64,000 nucleotides of DNA from Archilochus colubris (Eukaryota; Chordata; Aves; Apodiformes; Trochilidae), in contig CM041089.1 of NCBI GenBank assembly GCA_023079485.1, positions 15,099,660 through 15,163,659 of the forward strand. Reading direction: 5' to 3'. A model generated the notes under the pieces. That model was not told the DNA's origin. It saw only the letters and a list, made by a program, of their open reading frames with translations, and searched no databases. Made by a program: the position numbers and the translations under genes. Positions 46,777 to 59,670 of the stretch are shown here, piece by piece (the stretch's first letter is position 1; every line of letters begins with the position of its first letter).

Positions 46777-47190
46777 AATCATACAGTCTGTCAGGTTGGA
46801 AAAGACTCTTGGGATCACAGAGTCCAACCATCACCCCTACTCTACAAAGTTCTCTCCTAAACACATCCCCCATCACCACCTCTAAATGGCCCTTAAACAC
46901 ATCCAGGGATGGTGACCCCACCACCTCTCTGGGCAGCCTATTCCAGGCTCTGACCACTCTTTCTGGGACCAATTTTTTCCCTGATATCCCACCTAACCCC
47001 ACCCTGCTGCAGCTGGAAGCCATTTCCTCTTGTTCTGTCACCAATTACCTGTGAGAAGAGACCAGCACCAACCTCTCTGCAATGTCCTTTCAGGGAGTTC
47101 TAGAGAGGGATGAAGTCTCCCCTCAGCGTCCTCCTCCTCAGACTGAGCAGTCCCAGCTCCCTCAATCGCTCTTCATAAGACTGAGATTCG
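46777..47190 (-). mobile_element. CR1 LINE 3' part
   Basis: The + strand starts gaatcatacagtctgtcagg and ttggaaaagactcttggg. It continues as the reverse of the CR1 UTR and ORF2 end up to ccctcaatcgctcttcat. The complement encodes PERVVRAWNRLPREVVGSP, a typical CR1 ORF2 end. It is 5'-truncated. Confidence 0.9.
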
Positions 47191-49690
47191 TAAGATTCTC
47201 AAATCCATCAATTTCTTCCCTTTCAGATGATCTGGAAATGGATCAAGACTGAGTTAGAAAGTGAGACAAGGGGGGCTGAGTAGCACTTGCATGAAAGATA
47301 GCAACAAGAAAAGAGGGAGATAGAAAAAAAATAGGACAAGAAGGAGGTAAAAGTTACCTTGACAAGAGAGAATAACAGGCAGAGATGTCCCAGGAGATGA
47401 AAGGGCAATGGGAACTGGAAAGGGAAAACTATGGAAAGATTAACAAGACTAAACTGTACTGACCTTTCAGTGAGATTTCCAGGCAGCTGTGCAACCTTGT
47501 TCTCAGGCAGTGGAGGAGATAAAACACCCACCATGGAGCAGAAAGCAGAAATTCAAAAGGAAGGCATCTTTCTGTTTCCTCCCTCAGTTTTATGAAAACA
47601 TTTGACCTTTCTCTAGAGCTGTTTACTTTCCTTCTAGAAGCTGCTTCTTCAGAAGGCATGGCCAATTTTGTAGTTCTCCAGAATATGGATTTTAATCATA
47701 TTTGTCTGTATAATGTCTTTGTTTGGAGAAGTGTTGTGCAAAAACAGAAATCTGAGTTTTTAAATAATAATAATTTCAAGGAAATTCCTCACTCTCTGTA
47801 CAAGGCAATCTGAATTCACCCCTGCCCTGAAGCTTGTGTCTCTGTCCCTGCCAGCAAAGCAACCAGTCTGAGCAGGTTTCCAGGCTGCTCTGTAGCAGAT
47901 AAGACCAACGGAGGGGCTGGGTGAAAGTCTGTCCCTCCAGTCCTACCACTCACTTGGCAGGTTCACAGCACACTGTAGGGTGGATGTCACTGCACTGTTG
48001 AGTTAGGAAAACCTTGAAACTGCCTTGAAACTGCCTTCATTTATCTGATTTCATTCTGTCTTGGGCCCTAGGAACAGCATGCAAAAGCCCAGATGGCTCT
48101 TTCTTGCGTTTTTCATTTCTTACATTTTTCCTCAAGTTCACTCTAGTGCCCGTGGGCCCCTGACCCTGCTTTCCTTTGGCAATGTAGGAAGGACTCAGAT
48201 TCACTTCAGGGAAAAGCTGGGGACAGGTTCCCTCATTTCAGGAGCATGAATGGAACATGAAGCACCCGGACTGGGTGCTGCCAATCCATATCCAACACCA
48301 TCTTCTTTGGTGTTTCCAGTCGATCATTGAAAGAGTTTGGGAGTCAAAAGAAACTTGGGATTCCCTGTAGGAGCTACAGACACGCAGAGCTTCCCTAGGG
48401 GATGTGTCCCAGAGGGGTAACGGCAGCAGCTTCTGGGTTGTTCTGGTTTAAATGACAGCACAAGCTCAACCCAAGTTCTGCAACTTTTGTGCTGCCTTTG
48501 CCCAGAAGCTTCTCAAAGCGAGATCCTGAGGCTTGGTTGGATCACAGCACTCTCAGGGAAAGCCTCTTAGGGTTCAGCCCAGACAATCCCCCTGCTTTGT
48601 CCTCTTTTCATTTCGCTTACTTGGCATGAAGGGGCTGCTCAGGAGACTCCAAACCTGGCACTCCAGACAAGGTGCTTTTGGCACTGGTTGCTTTTAGAAA
48701 GCTGTTAGAAAGCTCCTTTTCCCCAGATCAAGGAGGACTAACCCTCACATCTTATATCGTCTTTGCTGAGCTTTTTGGGGTTACTTCACTCTTAGGAAGT
48801 CCTTTGGAAAGATTCTGTTAATATCAATGATTGCCAGCTCAGGCCCTTGTTGTCCAATGCCCACTACACCCTCATCTACTGGGAGGGAACCACTCATGGG
48901 AGGAAAATCTCCCCTTTTCAAAGAGGGTTGGGAAGCTGGAACCCAGGTGTTGCTGAGCACTACAGGCTCCAGGAAATCCTGGATGTGAATTGTCAAGGGT
49001 TTTGCACAAGTGATGAGCATGGAACAATAACAGTAACCTTATCTGCTAAATAATAAACTCACTCAAGTAACACAGAGATACCAAAGAGCTCAGAGGAGCC
49101 TTAATGCCCCCCCAGTATGGGCTGTAGCCCATTGTGAAGCAGCATCTATTTTAATGTAGGGAGTGCAGAGCCAAGGTGTAAAGAGGAGTGTGGGAGGATG
49201 CTCTGCCTCAGAGGGCCTGCCTCAGTTTCCTTTTAGGATTCAATTGTAGTCTCCTAGATTCACACTGTCTGCCCTTAGCCTGGATTTGGCATTTCCACAG
49301 AAAGCAGAGGGCATAGCAGACCCTGCACTGGTAACAGTCTTGAAAGCACCAAGTGAAGGCCAAGCTGTGCTCTGTGGTACCAGCTGCTCTTCTGTGCTGG
49401 AAAACGTGGAGTCCAGTTTGGGTTCAGCTGGGCTGAACAAAGACCAAACAAGGGCACATAAAGAATGTGTATGAGGGAAAAGGCTTTCTTGACTTCTCCT
49501 TTGTTTTCTTTTTTGTTCTCCAATAAAACATTTTGGAGCTATGGCTCAGGAGTTAAATGACAGCAATCAATGTATTCTATAAAAATCCAGTCCTTTCTCT
49601 TCATGACTGGGAAACCTGAGCACCCCCCTGCCCCTCCAGCAGGGATTCCTGAAGGGGAAGAAAAGGGATATCCAGCCATAGCCACCAGAG
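47191..49690. other. Intergenic, no gene seen
   Basis: Unique sequence with no splice-supported frame. The overlapping open frames on both strands at 48781-49053 were considered and not accepted. Confidence 0.45.
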
Positions 49691-49699
49691 GGTAGGAAG

Positions 49700-50080
49700 T
49701 ACCAAATCCCTATATATAAATTCTTAGCTTCAAGACTTTAGTATTTGTTCAAAACCTGAAGTCGTTGTATTTCGTATTGGCTGTAGGTAGTGTTTTAGTC
49801 ATTGTTCTAGATCTAGTACAAGACCTATTAATAAGTCATTTGCAAGTACTCAAACAATTAGCCCTGTATAACAGGAGTCCAGGTGTTTGATTATCTGCAT
49901 ATTTATTGTTAAGACACTTTCTTCTTTGTTATCCTAACACCTTGTTTCACTACCCTAACATCCTAACACTGATATAATTTGTTTTATACCTTTTTAGTCT
50001 AGCTTTTAAGATCCTTTGTTATTTACAATAAATCCTGTTTTATACATACACACATACATGTACATTTCATCTGCTATCTT
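49700..50080 (+). mobile_element. Possible degraded LTR
   Basis: An AT-rich block, unlike its flanks, carries a TATA-type box (ccctatatataaatt at 49709) and, about 300 nt on, AATAAATCCTG (50028). This spacing and order resemble a retroviral LTR. Clear TG/CA ends and a target duplication were not found, and a CR1 abuts the right side. Other explanations are open. Confidence 0.3.
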
Positions 50081-50600
50081 AGAATCATAGAATCATAGAA
50101 TTGGCTGGGTTGGAAGGGACCTCAGAGATCATCGAGTCCAACCCTTTTACCACCGTTGCGGTTGCTAGACCATGGCACTCAGTGCCACATCCAGGCTCTT
50201 TTTAAATATCTCCAGACACGGAGAATCCACTACTTCCCTGGGCAGCTCATTCCAATGCCTGATCACTCTCTCTGTAGAGAAATTCTTTCTAATATCTAAC
50301 CTAAATTTCCCCTGGCACAACTTAAGACCCTGCCCTCTTGTCTTGTTGAAAGTCGTCTGGCAAAAGAGCCTAACGTCCACCCGGTTACAACCTCCTTTCA
50401 GGGAGTTGTAGAGAGTGATGAGGTCTCCCCTGAGCCTCCTCTTCTCCAGGCTGAACAGCCCCAGCTCTCTCAGCCTCTCCTCACAGGGTCTGTGCTCGAG
50501 TCCCTTCACCAGCCTGGTTGCCCTCCTTTGGACCTGCTCCAGGACCTCGATATCCTTCCTGAACTGGGGGGCCCAGAACTGGACACAGTACTCTTGCCCC
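50081..50600 (-). mobile_element. CR1 LINE 3' end, relatively young
   Basis: The + strand starts agaatcatagaatcatagaa, the CR1 tail in reverse. It continues through ggctgggttggaagggacct to ggggggcccagaactggaca. The complement has a continuous frame over about 148 residues ([34 protein letters not shown]), so it has few disabling changes. It shares its 3' UTR closely with copies at 2427 and 18119. Confidence 0.93.
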
Positions 50601-51115
50601 ATGCAGGACAAGGAGCCAGCAAGACGTGCTTAGGATTCTCCCTTTTTTATGCTGAAATGCATCAGAAAATGAGTTGGCTCTCTAGTACAGGATTTAAGAA
50701 CGCTGGGATACCTACAGAGGCCTAGAGAAGAAAAGGCTGGAATTAAATTACCTATAAAGAGAACATAAAATATGGAAGTGGAAGACCCGGCAAGGTACTT
50801 CAGTGTGTGCTGAGAGCAATAAACAAGTTATGTGTGTTTTAGGTGAGAGAAGTTGCTTTGCTAATCTCAGCTGAGACGATGGAAGAAAAACAGGAACAGA
50901 GCTAAGTAAGGAATGAAACAGTGGGAGAGAGGAAAATGGGGGAGCAATTGAATAGGGCGGAAAATGGGAGTCAAAGAGCATGCAGGAGCAGTGTGTAATC
51001 ACAGCTAAACATCTCTCATCAGGCATATCATCTGCCTTCCAGGATGCTTTTGGTTTTCATCTCACTTATTTCCTCCTCCCCCAGCTCTTCTCCTTGAGTC
51101 CTGAAGAGGACATTC

Positions 51116-51323
51116 TGTAGAGAAACAGGATAAACCAGGTGCCTCGAGTTGCCAAAGAGTGGGTGTGAGTCCACCTGTGCCTGGTTAGGGCAGGCCCCCT
51201 ATTACCAGGGGGCCAATAAAGGTGGGACACACACCCACAGAGAGAAGCTCACTCTCTTGCAAGGCAATGGAGAGGTCAGCAGCTTGTTGAGCCTCAGGAG
51301 CAAGAAAGGCTCCTCCTGCTACA
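51116..51323 (+). mobile_element. Solo LTR (copy B), 208 bp, with perfect 6-bp target duplication
   Basis: It starts TGTAGAG and ends GCTACA. The flanks are ACATTC at 51110-51115 and ACATTC at 51324-51329, a perfect duplication. Over the 201 nt shared with copy A at 781 there are about seven substitutions and one 7-nt length difference. The GGCCCCC/GGGGGCC hairpin and AATAAA are conserved. No internal retroviral sequence is attached, so it is a solo LTR of a class II-like element. Confidence 0.9.
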
Positions 51324-53079
51324 ACATTCTGTGTACAGAAGTAAAAGGATGGTTCCTTAGTATGAAGTGCTGAAGCTGCACAACACTTCTCCCAGCTGTT
51401 CATTTCCCCTTGTTCATTTGTTTATCAGCAGCAAACAATTTTTTGTTTAGAGGTGCTGCTGAGCTCCAAATTTCTCTGGACGTGTCCTGGGCAGATGGAT
51501 CTCCACAGCTGTCAGGATGTGTGTGACACAGGCTCCCAGCTGCAGCCTCTGTGTACAGGGCATGCTCTGTACACCCTGTCTCTGCATTTGAGGGTATGTG
51601 AGAAACATGGCCAATGCCTGGCATGCAACAGTCCTTGGTGTTCCAGCTGTTCCCCACCTCCCACTGCTTCTGGGGTGCAGCTTTGGTATGGATGCTTCTA
51701 GGCTGAGGACTGGAGCTTTAGCTCACACTGCCATTCCTGGAGGTCCCTGACCAAGTTACTTTCTCAAAGCCTCTTTCCTTCTGAGCCCCATCAGCATTTG
51801 GTCCTAAGATGGTTTTCATCATGAAATGGAGGCATCCTGTCCCAACGGCCTCTCAGTGCCTGCACACCTGGTATGGATGGAGCTGCCCCTCTGCTCCTGC
51901 CATGGGCTGGAGGTGAAGATGGATTGGAGAAACCTCTCACGTGGACACTGAGATAATGATCTTTTAGAATCTTTTTAGTAGATTCTCAACATGGAAACTT
52001 GTGCTAAGTGAATGTATTCCTTCCTCTCATATTTATGTGTTGCATTAATATTTTCTACAGTAAGTCAATGAGCTGTGCCTGCCACTTTACCTGAAACACT
52101 GGAATTTGCTCTCCTTTTTCATTCAGAAAGTTATGCTTGTCCTGCCTGTATACAAGATACCTACTTATCTTAGCAGACAGATCTACTTCTCTTAGTAAAC
52201 TTCTCTTTCCATGTGCTGTCTATAAAGTATTTTGGAATACCTGGTTCATTTGTCCCTGGTAGAAAGTTTCTAATAGAAACCTCATGAATGGGACAGCCAG
52301 TGGGTATGAAAACTCTGTTATCACTGTGTTTTATTTCATTTCATGTTTGGTTCATGAGATCTTGTCCTAAGTGACACCTGTGAAGCTGGAGACAAGAAAG
52401 AGCATATTATTGACTGCTGTGTTCCAGAGGTTTACACTGCTGAGTTGGCAACTACCCTGCTTTTAATTCTCACCAAATTAACACATCCACACTTTATGTC
52501 AATTTTAGTCTTTCCTTCTGGAAGTGAAGTTTCATAGCCAATTATTAACAAGCAAGTTTCTTGCTAGTCATCTTATCTGTCTAGAAATAAGAATTAATCT
52601 GACTGACAGAGGTATTTCCACACTTTGAACTGTTTGGGAACCTTGCAGGAAAGTGTTTCCTGAGGAAAAATAATGTCTTTAGAATATGATATAAAAAAGG
52701 ACTCTGTAGTTTGTCTTCCTCTTCCCCAGAATAACCCTGGACCTTGGAGTGCAGGTGCTCACTATTCCTGGTGGTCCTGGTGGTGAGTGCAGGGCCCATG
52801 GTTATTGTAGCAGAAACAAGGTTTTTTACCAATCATTGCTTGGTTTGAAATGTAAAAGACATGGAAAATCAGAAAGCTGCTTGTCAGAAAATTTTACTTA
52901 TAGTATGTCCAAGGTGCTCTGGTGTTGGAGAGGTGGAAAAAGATGTGGGCAGCACAGGGAAACTATGGAAGCTTCACTTGTCTAAAACGGGCAAATCAGC
53001 AATTTTTTTCCTGGCTGTTTGGAGCTGCTGAATTGATGTGGTGCAGATGTTTGGCCTCACTGCTGTGGATAAAGCATTG

Positions 53080-53131
53080 TCTGAAAGCATCATCTGAAAG
53101 CATCTTCTGAAAGCATCCTCTGAAAGCAGCC
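53080..53131. repeat. 13-bp minisatellite, four units
   Basis: Four head-to-tail units follow the pattern tctgaaagcatcN: the last base varies over a, t and c in the first three, and the fourth reads tctgaaagcagcc. A partial unit (aaagcattg) precedes them. Confidence 0.9.
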
Positions 53132-53429
53132 TGCAAGGCCACATCCAGTCCCACAGCATGTCTGGAAAAGCACCTGTATGGTGCTGATGTGTGGCAGCTC
53201 TTTTTCCCATCATGGCTTTGCCTCAGAAAGGGGGAGCTGAGGCTGAGACTGGAAATGGAGAGATTTTGGTTTGTGTGGGGCTTGGAGGGCAGAAGGGGGA
53301 GGAGGCTCCAGTTGCTGCCTTGGAGAGGGAAAAGCAGGGGAACTTTTCTGTGAGATGTGACAGACATTTCCTAGAGTGGGATCTCCAAAGGACCTGCTGA
53401 CTGAAACAGTCCTGGCATTCCTGCACTTG

Positions 53430-53562
53430 GCAGCAATGACAGCATCAGCAGCAACAGCAGCAGGAACAGCAGCAATAGCAGCAGCATTAACAACAGCAGC
53501 AATAGCAGCCAATACTACTCAGGTTGCAGCAACAGCAAATTCAATTCAGGCTGCAGCAGCCT
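53430..53562. repeat. Interrupted GCA/CAG trinucleotide tract
   Basis: About 130 nt consist largely of gca, aac and aat triplets (cagcagcaacagcagcagg, then gcaatagcagcagcattaac). The frame that reads Ala and Thr is open from 53376 to 53714. It has no other sign of being a gene. Confidence 0.8.
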
Positions 53563-56424
53563 GGCCTTGCCAAGTGACCCTTCTCCAGTCATGGGCTCTC
53601 AGATCTACTGCTCCAATTAGCAAATTTTCTATGATGAGTACCACTGCAAGCTGTCAGTTTTTAGCTGCAACTGCAAGACGCAATGGATGTGATTTTACAG
53701 TGATGCTGCAGTGAACAAAGGTGCCAGAAGCAGGCTGAAGGGTCTGCAGGGGACTGACTATTCACCACATTGCTTTCTCCTGAGGTTTCCTGGGTGCTAT
53801 GTGCTCAGTACAGAAAGTGCAGCTGTCCAGAGCTGATACCCCTCCTGCATCAAGTTGTATTTACACCTGCTGTAAGAGACACAGATTTACACCATCTTTG
53901 TGTTATTAAGTTTGTAAATCATCTACTTATTACTCACCAGTAAGATAAGAGGAATTCTAAAGGCACTAAGAAATCCTTCCCACCTCACTCACCTTCCCCA
54001 TCAAGTACTGAATCTTGTCCAAAGCTGCTCAAACAGGATTCTGAGATAAAGACCTTGGGTAAGAATTACCAGAACAAATAGAGTGTGGAATGGTTTGCTA
54101 ACAGACTGGACTTCTCAAGGCCAGTGGGTGGGTGTGGAAGAACACATCTTACTAAAATAAAAGCTGAAAATATTAAAAAAATACATCTTGAAACAAACAA
54201 AACCCTGTGCAGAAATCTGTAATATTTTAATTAAATTCCTGTAGCAAAGAAGAAGAATGTTATGAAGCATAGAAGAAGAAGAATCATACAAGTACGATGC
54301 AATCTGTGCAAACTCTTGTCTGTGTTGTTGTTTCAGTAATGAGCAGCACAAAAACCTTCCAGGAGCAGAGATCCTCTTCTGCTTAGCAGGATCAATTGCA
54401 GCAGAATGATTCAGAGTTGATGCAGCCCTAGCAAGGACTCTCTGTGCTCCAAACTACATTTCTGTCTTTCTTTTAAAAGTTCTCTAATAGAATTTTCTGA
54501 TCATCTGCAAACTGCCTGCCTGTGAATACAGAGGAAAAAGCAAAAACTTCCCAGATTACGACTTCCTTTCTCTACCAGATAGAACAAACCCTTCTGCAGC
54601 AGATAATTCAGTCTACATGTGGGTACCTGTCCATTCAGAACTGGCTTGGTATCAGGGCTTTCTTCCCTATTTTTCTGTCACATGGATGAAATCCACTGCT
54701 AGAGCATTATCAGCTATTGATGGGAGGTACATTCTGCTTTAAAGGCAAAAACCTCTGAATCTGTGATTTTGCTTACCTGTGATCAGGACCTGGGTGTGAC
54801 ACTTGTAGGTGGAACATGACAGACTACAGAGCTGAAGTTTTCAGCCAGTAGCACCTCAAAACCTGTTCCTTTTGCAGCTCTTGTTCCCTCAAAGGATATG
54901 TGGTCAATGGTTTTATTCAGTGCATAGGGGTAATGGCTGCAATCCCTTGACTTAAGGCTTGTTTGACTTTCCAGTGCTGATGCAGAGCTGTTCTTTGTTT
55001 GCAGATAAGACAAGAGTTATCATTTAACACAGTCTAAAATAAAAGGACAGAAGGGAGTTGTTAGATTATCCACTCTGTTACTCAGGTAGCAGTCTTGTCC
55101 TCCACACTACGTTCTCATCACAGTAAAGCTTTATTTTTACTGACTACCAACCAAAAGCAACAGCTGGACCAAACCAGAGAATATCATCCCTGCTGCTTTT
55201 GCAGCACTTGTGCTGAATCCTTGTGCTGATGCTCTGCTGTTTCTCCACATACTTCCTGAGGACAGAGAGATCTTCAGCCCACCACAAATAACCTGGTCTA
55301 CCTAATCTTGGTGGCCAGACAAGAAGAGGAGTCCTGCCCTCTTCCCTGAAGGTTAATCCTCTCCTGTAACCCCCATGTGAATTACCAGTTCCTCCCTTCT
55401 CTTGGTGTTGCTATGAAGACAAGGTGGATTTTTTACAGCTGCCTCTAGCAGTGGTTACCTCTTCTTTCTGTGTGTGGGTACATGAGAGTCTCCTGTCTTT
55501 CCAAGGGAGCTGTATCACAAACAAGCTGCCAAGTTTGAAACCAAGGATGTGTTTGACCAAAAAGCCCTTGGAAGGGCCAGAACTGGGAACATGCATGGAC
55601 TGATTCTCATGCAGGCACTTTGCATCCTTCTGGAGTGTGGATGCTCTTGAAGGAATGAACAGAGACTGTCTCACCCGTGGTGTTGAGGACTGTACTGAAT
55701 TTAGGTGGATCTAATGGTATTTGTTTATTGTGTGCTGAAAGAAGAGTGACCCAGCAGCAAAGTTACAAAGCAAAGGGAAGCCTCGCCCTCCTGCTGGAAA
55801 AAAGGGGATGTGTTAGGCATGGTGATGGTGCCTGGCTTAACTTTCCCTTCATTTGCATGGGCAGTGGGAAAATAATTAGGAGATAAATCTTGTCCAGACA
55901 GAATTCAGTCAACTTGGATGGTGTTCATCTTTATTCTAGACATTTGCAAAGTAGATGTTACACCCAAGCTGCCCAGCCTGGGTTCCTTTAACAGCCTAAG
56001 GAGAGGAATTGGCATTCATTTGAATAATTTGCAGGGTAAATGAACTGTTTTCAGTTTCAAGAGCACCACTGGTACTCTTGACTGTACACAGGAGTTTGGG
56101 CTGAAGCAAGATGCAGGTGTCTGGTGAAATCCCACCCTTGGTGTAATAAAATCTTGGGGGGTATCCTGGGACTTGAGCTGCTCTGCATGCTGAAAGCAAG
56201 ACGTGCAGCACAGGAAGACTGTGAATGAACAATCTAAGAACAAGAAAGTTTTGTTTATATTGTGACTCTATCAAATTTACATGGAGATGGATGGGCTTTA
56301 ATAAGGAAAAATAAGGGTAAGAGACCACTTGGATTTCAATATGGGGAGTAAAACACTGCAGAGGAGTCATTCCTTTCGGAGCTGGCTTGCTGGACTCTGC
56401 AGCCACAGAACACTGATGAAAGCC

Positions 56425-57900
56425 TCTGTAGGGCTTGCTACTGCTGAGTGAGGTGGGTGCCCTGGTGACAGAGGATACAGAGAAGGTGGAATTGCTGTAC
56501 ACCTTCTTTGCCTCATTGCTGGGCTGCTCTCCATCATCTTTAGTAAGTCATTGGGAACAGGAGAGGTGCTGGAGTACTGGAGGAAAGCAAATGTCACTCC
56601 AGTCTTCAAGAAAGGCAAGGAATAGGACCCGGGTACCCTCAGATGGGTCAGCCTCACCTCCATCTCTGGAAAGGTGCTGGAACAACTCATTCTTGGTGCT
56701 GCCTCCAGGCACATCAAGGACAAGAGGCTTATCAGGAGCAGTCACCATGGCTTTACTAAGGGGAAGTCCTGTTTGACCAACCTGAGAGCCTCTGTGAGGA
56801 CAGAACTAGGTGGATGGGTGATGCCAGAGCAGTAGGTGCAGTTTATCTTGATTTCAGGAAGGCATTTGGCACCATCTCCCACAGCATCCTTGGAGCTAAA
56901 CTGAAGAAGTGTAGCCTGGATGATCAGGAGATGGGGGAAGGACAGGAGACAGAGAGGAGCAGTCACTGGGATGGAGTCCAGTTAGAATTCTGTTTGTAGT
57001 GGAGTTCCTCAAGGGTCAGTGCTGGGACCAGAACTATTCAATGTATTTATTGATGACCTGGATGAGATAAGAGAGCAAGTTTGCTGCTGACACCAAGCTG
57101 GGAGCAGAGTCTGACCCCCCAGGAGGCTGTGCTGCCATCCAGAGGGACCTGGACAGGCTGGAGAGTTGGGCAGGGAGAAACTTAATGACTTACAACAAGC
57201 ATAAGTGTAAAGTCTTACATCTGGGAATGCCAGTGGTTGGGAACTGAGCTGTGGGAGAGAAGCCCAGAGGAAAGGGCCCTGGGGGTGCTGGTGGATGGAA
57301 GGATGGATGCCCATGAGCCAACAATGTGTCCTGGTGGCCAAGAAGCCCAATGGCACCTGGGGGGCATGAGGAGGGAAGTCAGGAGAGGTTCTCCTCCCCC
57401 TCTACTCTGCTCTAATGAGGCCACATCTGGAATATTGTGTCCAGTTCTGGGCTCCTCAGTTCCAGAAGGACAGGGAACTGCTGGAGAGAGTCCAGAGCAG
57501 AGGCACAGAGTTGCGGAAGGGAGTGGAACATTTCCTGGTGAGGAAAGGCTGAGGGAGATGAGGGGCTCTGAGCTTGGAGAGGAGGAGAATGAGGGGTGAG
57601 CTCAGTGATGTTTATAAAAACGTAAGGAGTGAGTGCCAGGAGGATGGGGCCAGGTTCTTCTCAGTTATATCCAATGACAGGACAAGGGACAATGGTTACA
57701 AACTGGAGCATAGGAGATTCTACATACAATATAAGGAAAAACATTTTCCTTGTGAGGGTGACAGAGCCCTGGCACAGCTTCCCAGGGAGGCTGTGGATCC
57801 CCTTCCCTGGACACATTCAGAACCCACCTGGAACACTCCCACATGTCCTGCTGGAGGTGATCCTGCTTCCCTTCCAACCCCTCACTTTCTGTGATTCTGC
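56425..57900 (+). mobile_element. CR1 LINE, ORF2 reverse-transcriptase part through 3' end
   Basis: It begins within ORF2 (gaggtgggtgccctggtgac, encoding VGALVTEDTEKVELL). It passes VYLDFRKAFGTISHSIL, where the usual FDT is FGT, and a polymerase box changed to F-A-A-D (57080-57091). It ends with cttccaacccctcactttct and gtgattctg. With frameshifts and a changed catalytic box it is inactive. It differs from the 26-kb copy, so it is another CR1 lineage. Confidence 0.92.
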
Positions 57901-58400
57901 TCAAAAGGATTTTCTAGGACAACAGGTCATGATTCAATAGCATTTCCATTTTTGCTGTTTGAGGTCACTCTGTTTGTTTTGAAGTCATTCTCATTCAGGT
58001 CTGGGAGGGAGCAGGAGTTGTTTTTTTGGCTACAGGTTTTGTTTGAACTTTAACTGAGTGGTGCCTTTCTCTGGCAGCTGGCCAGGCAGCCCTGAGGAAG
58101 GGGTTTGTAAGGGCAATTGGAGGCAAACCTGGCCACATCCCTCTGGGTGCAGGGACAGACTGGTCACACACCAGTGTCAGGATGGCCTCACCCAGGCTGG
58201 GGTCACCACTGCTGACCTGCTGCCTCTCCCTGCTCACGGAGCTGTGCCAGGAACAGGTACAGGGAACTGGTCTCCTCTGAGGGTAAATACACAAAGTTCC
58301 ATGCCAAACAAAGTAATGACAGGGAAGGGACAGCCTGGGTCTTGCCCTCCTCTTGCCATGCCACGTGGCTGTGTTTTTGTCTGTCAGGTCCCCAAGCAAA

Positions 58401-58516
58401 CAGAGTGACACAACACCAGGCATGCACTGAAGTGATTAATACAGGAATTAACTTCATGAAGTGCTCTGCACCCCATGTGCACCTTTCCTGCTCAGATCTC
58501 CTCAGCTGCTCTGCAG
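58401..58516 (+). repeat. Inverted repeat, left arm (116 bp)
   Basis: It begins cagagtgacacaacaccagg and ends cagctgctctgcag. Compared base by base with the reverse complement of 59314-59429, it matches at 106 of 116 positions with no gaps. A spacer of 797 nt separates the arms. Directly upstream is tttttgtctgtcag, which looks like a splice acceptor, but the following frame closes quickly. Confidence 0.85.
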
Positions 58517-59313
58517 GAGGAGGGGGATGGTGAAGTCACAGGACAGGAGGGTGTCTGAATGCTTCCAAACCATTTGCATGGGCAGCATTCCTACCCAGCT
58601 CCTACACACCCTGTCTGTCAGTGTGCTCAGCAAATTATCCATCCCTGAATCTATTCCTTTTTTTTCTTTTTTTTTTTTTAGCAATAGCCTTGACAGCCAT
58701 AGCCTTGGCAGACACAAGCAAAAGAAGGAAACCTCTTACAAAGGTTTAAAAGGGCCTTTTCACCCAGTCACCAAAGAGAAGATTTCTTGTTCACCAGCTC
58801 CTTGCTCAGCAGAAATGCTGGTTTCAAAACCATGTCTGGCAAAACCTATGATGCAGGGGGAAGAATACAAATTAACTACTTGTGCTTGGAAGAGCTTATT
58901 CCTGTTTGAATACTCTGTTAAATCCTCTCTCAGAACTGACAGAAATCTGATAGAGTGCTCAGAGTCAGAATTAAATTGTGGTTTTGTCTGTTAATGTGGA
59001 GACCTGTGATGACAAAAACTTTTGGTTTACATGGCTGATGAACTAGAATTATTTCTCCTAAGAGAGCCAATTGCTGAGGTAGATATATATTGTGATACTT
59101 TTAAATCCCAAGCATGCCCAGAAATAACACATCTTATCTCTCATGTTACTTATTAGGACCTGAGAGAAAATCCTCTAAATACAGTAATGACTTCAACACC
59201 AGCAAAAAATTGCTCCATTTCCCTGAAGTCAGCATGGAAGGGCTGGGAGAGGATCCCACTGACTGACCCCTCCTTGCTCATAGTGCTGGTTCTGCTCCAC
59301 ATTGCACTGGTAA

Positions 59314-59429
59314 CTGAAGAGCAGCTGAGGAGATCTGAGCAGGAAAGGTTCCCATGGGGTCCAGAGCACTTCATGCAGTTAATTCCTATATTAATCACTC
59401 CAGTTTATGTCTGGTGTTGTGTCACTCTG
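59314..59429 (-). repeat. Inverted repeat, right arm (116 bp)
   Basis: This is the reverse complement partner of 58401-58516. It has the same length, about 91 percent identity and no gaps. Similarity stops abruptly on both sides in both arms. Confidence 0.85.
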
Positions 59430-59670
59430 GTTGGTACCACACAGCTCTGATCCCTGGAGCTGATGTTTGCTGCCACTGAATTTCTTGCTGGCAGCATCAG
59501 GGCTTCCAGGGAGCTGGGGTGCAGATTCCCCAGTGATTTGAGGAGAACTGAGGGTGCTGTGGCCACTCTCATCCTGCTGCCCAGATGAATCACTGTGGGC
59601 ATTACCTGAGGAGTGGCTCATGACACCTTTTGGTGATGTGAACAGCTGAGATCCCCCATTCCCACTGGAA

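Larger units (their letters stand above)
51330..56424. other. Intergenic, no gene recognised
   Basis: About 5 kb of unique sequence without an identifiable exon. It holds the 13-bp minisatellite and the interrupted GCA tract near 53.1-53.6 kb. Open frames on both strands at 54.8 and 55.5 kb lack family resemblance or splice context. Confidence 0.45.

Noticed and set aside
49920..49975. ccctaac-like words suggesting telomeric repeats
   Set aside because: Only isolated, irregular words (taccctaacatcctaaca) with no tandem array.
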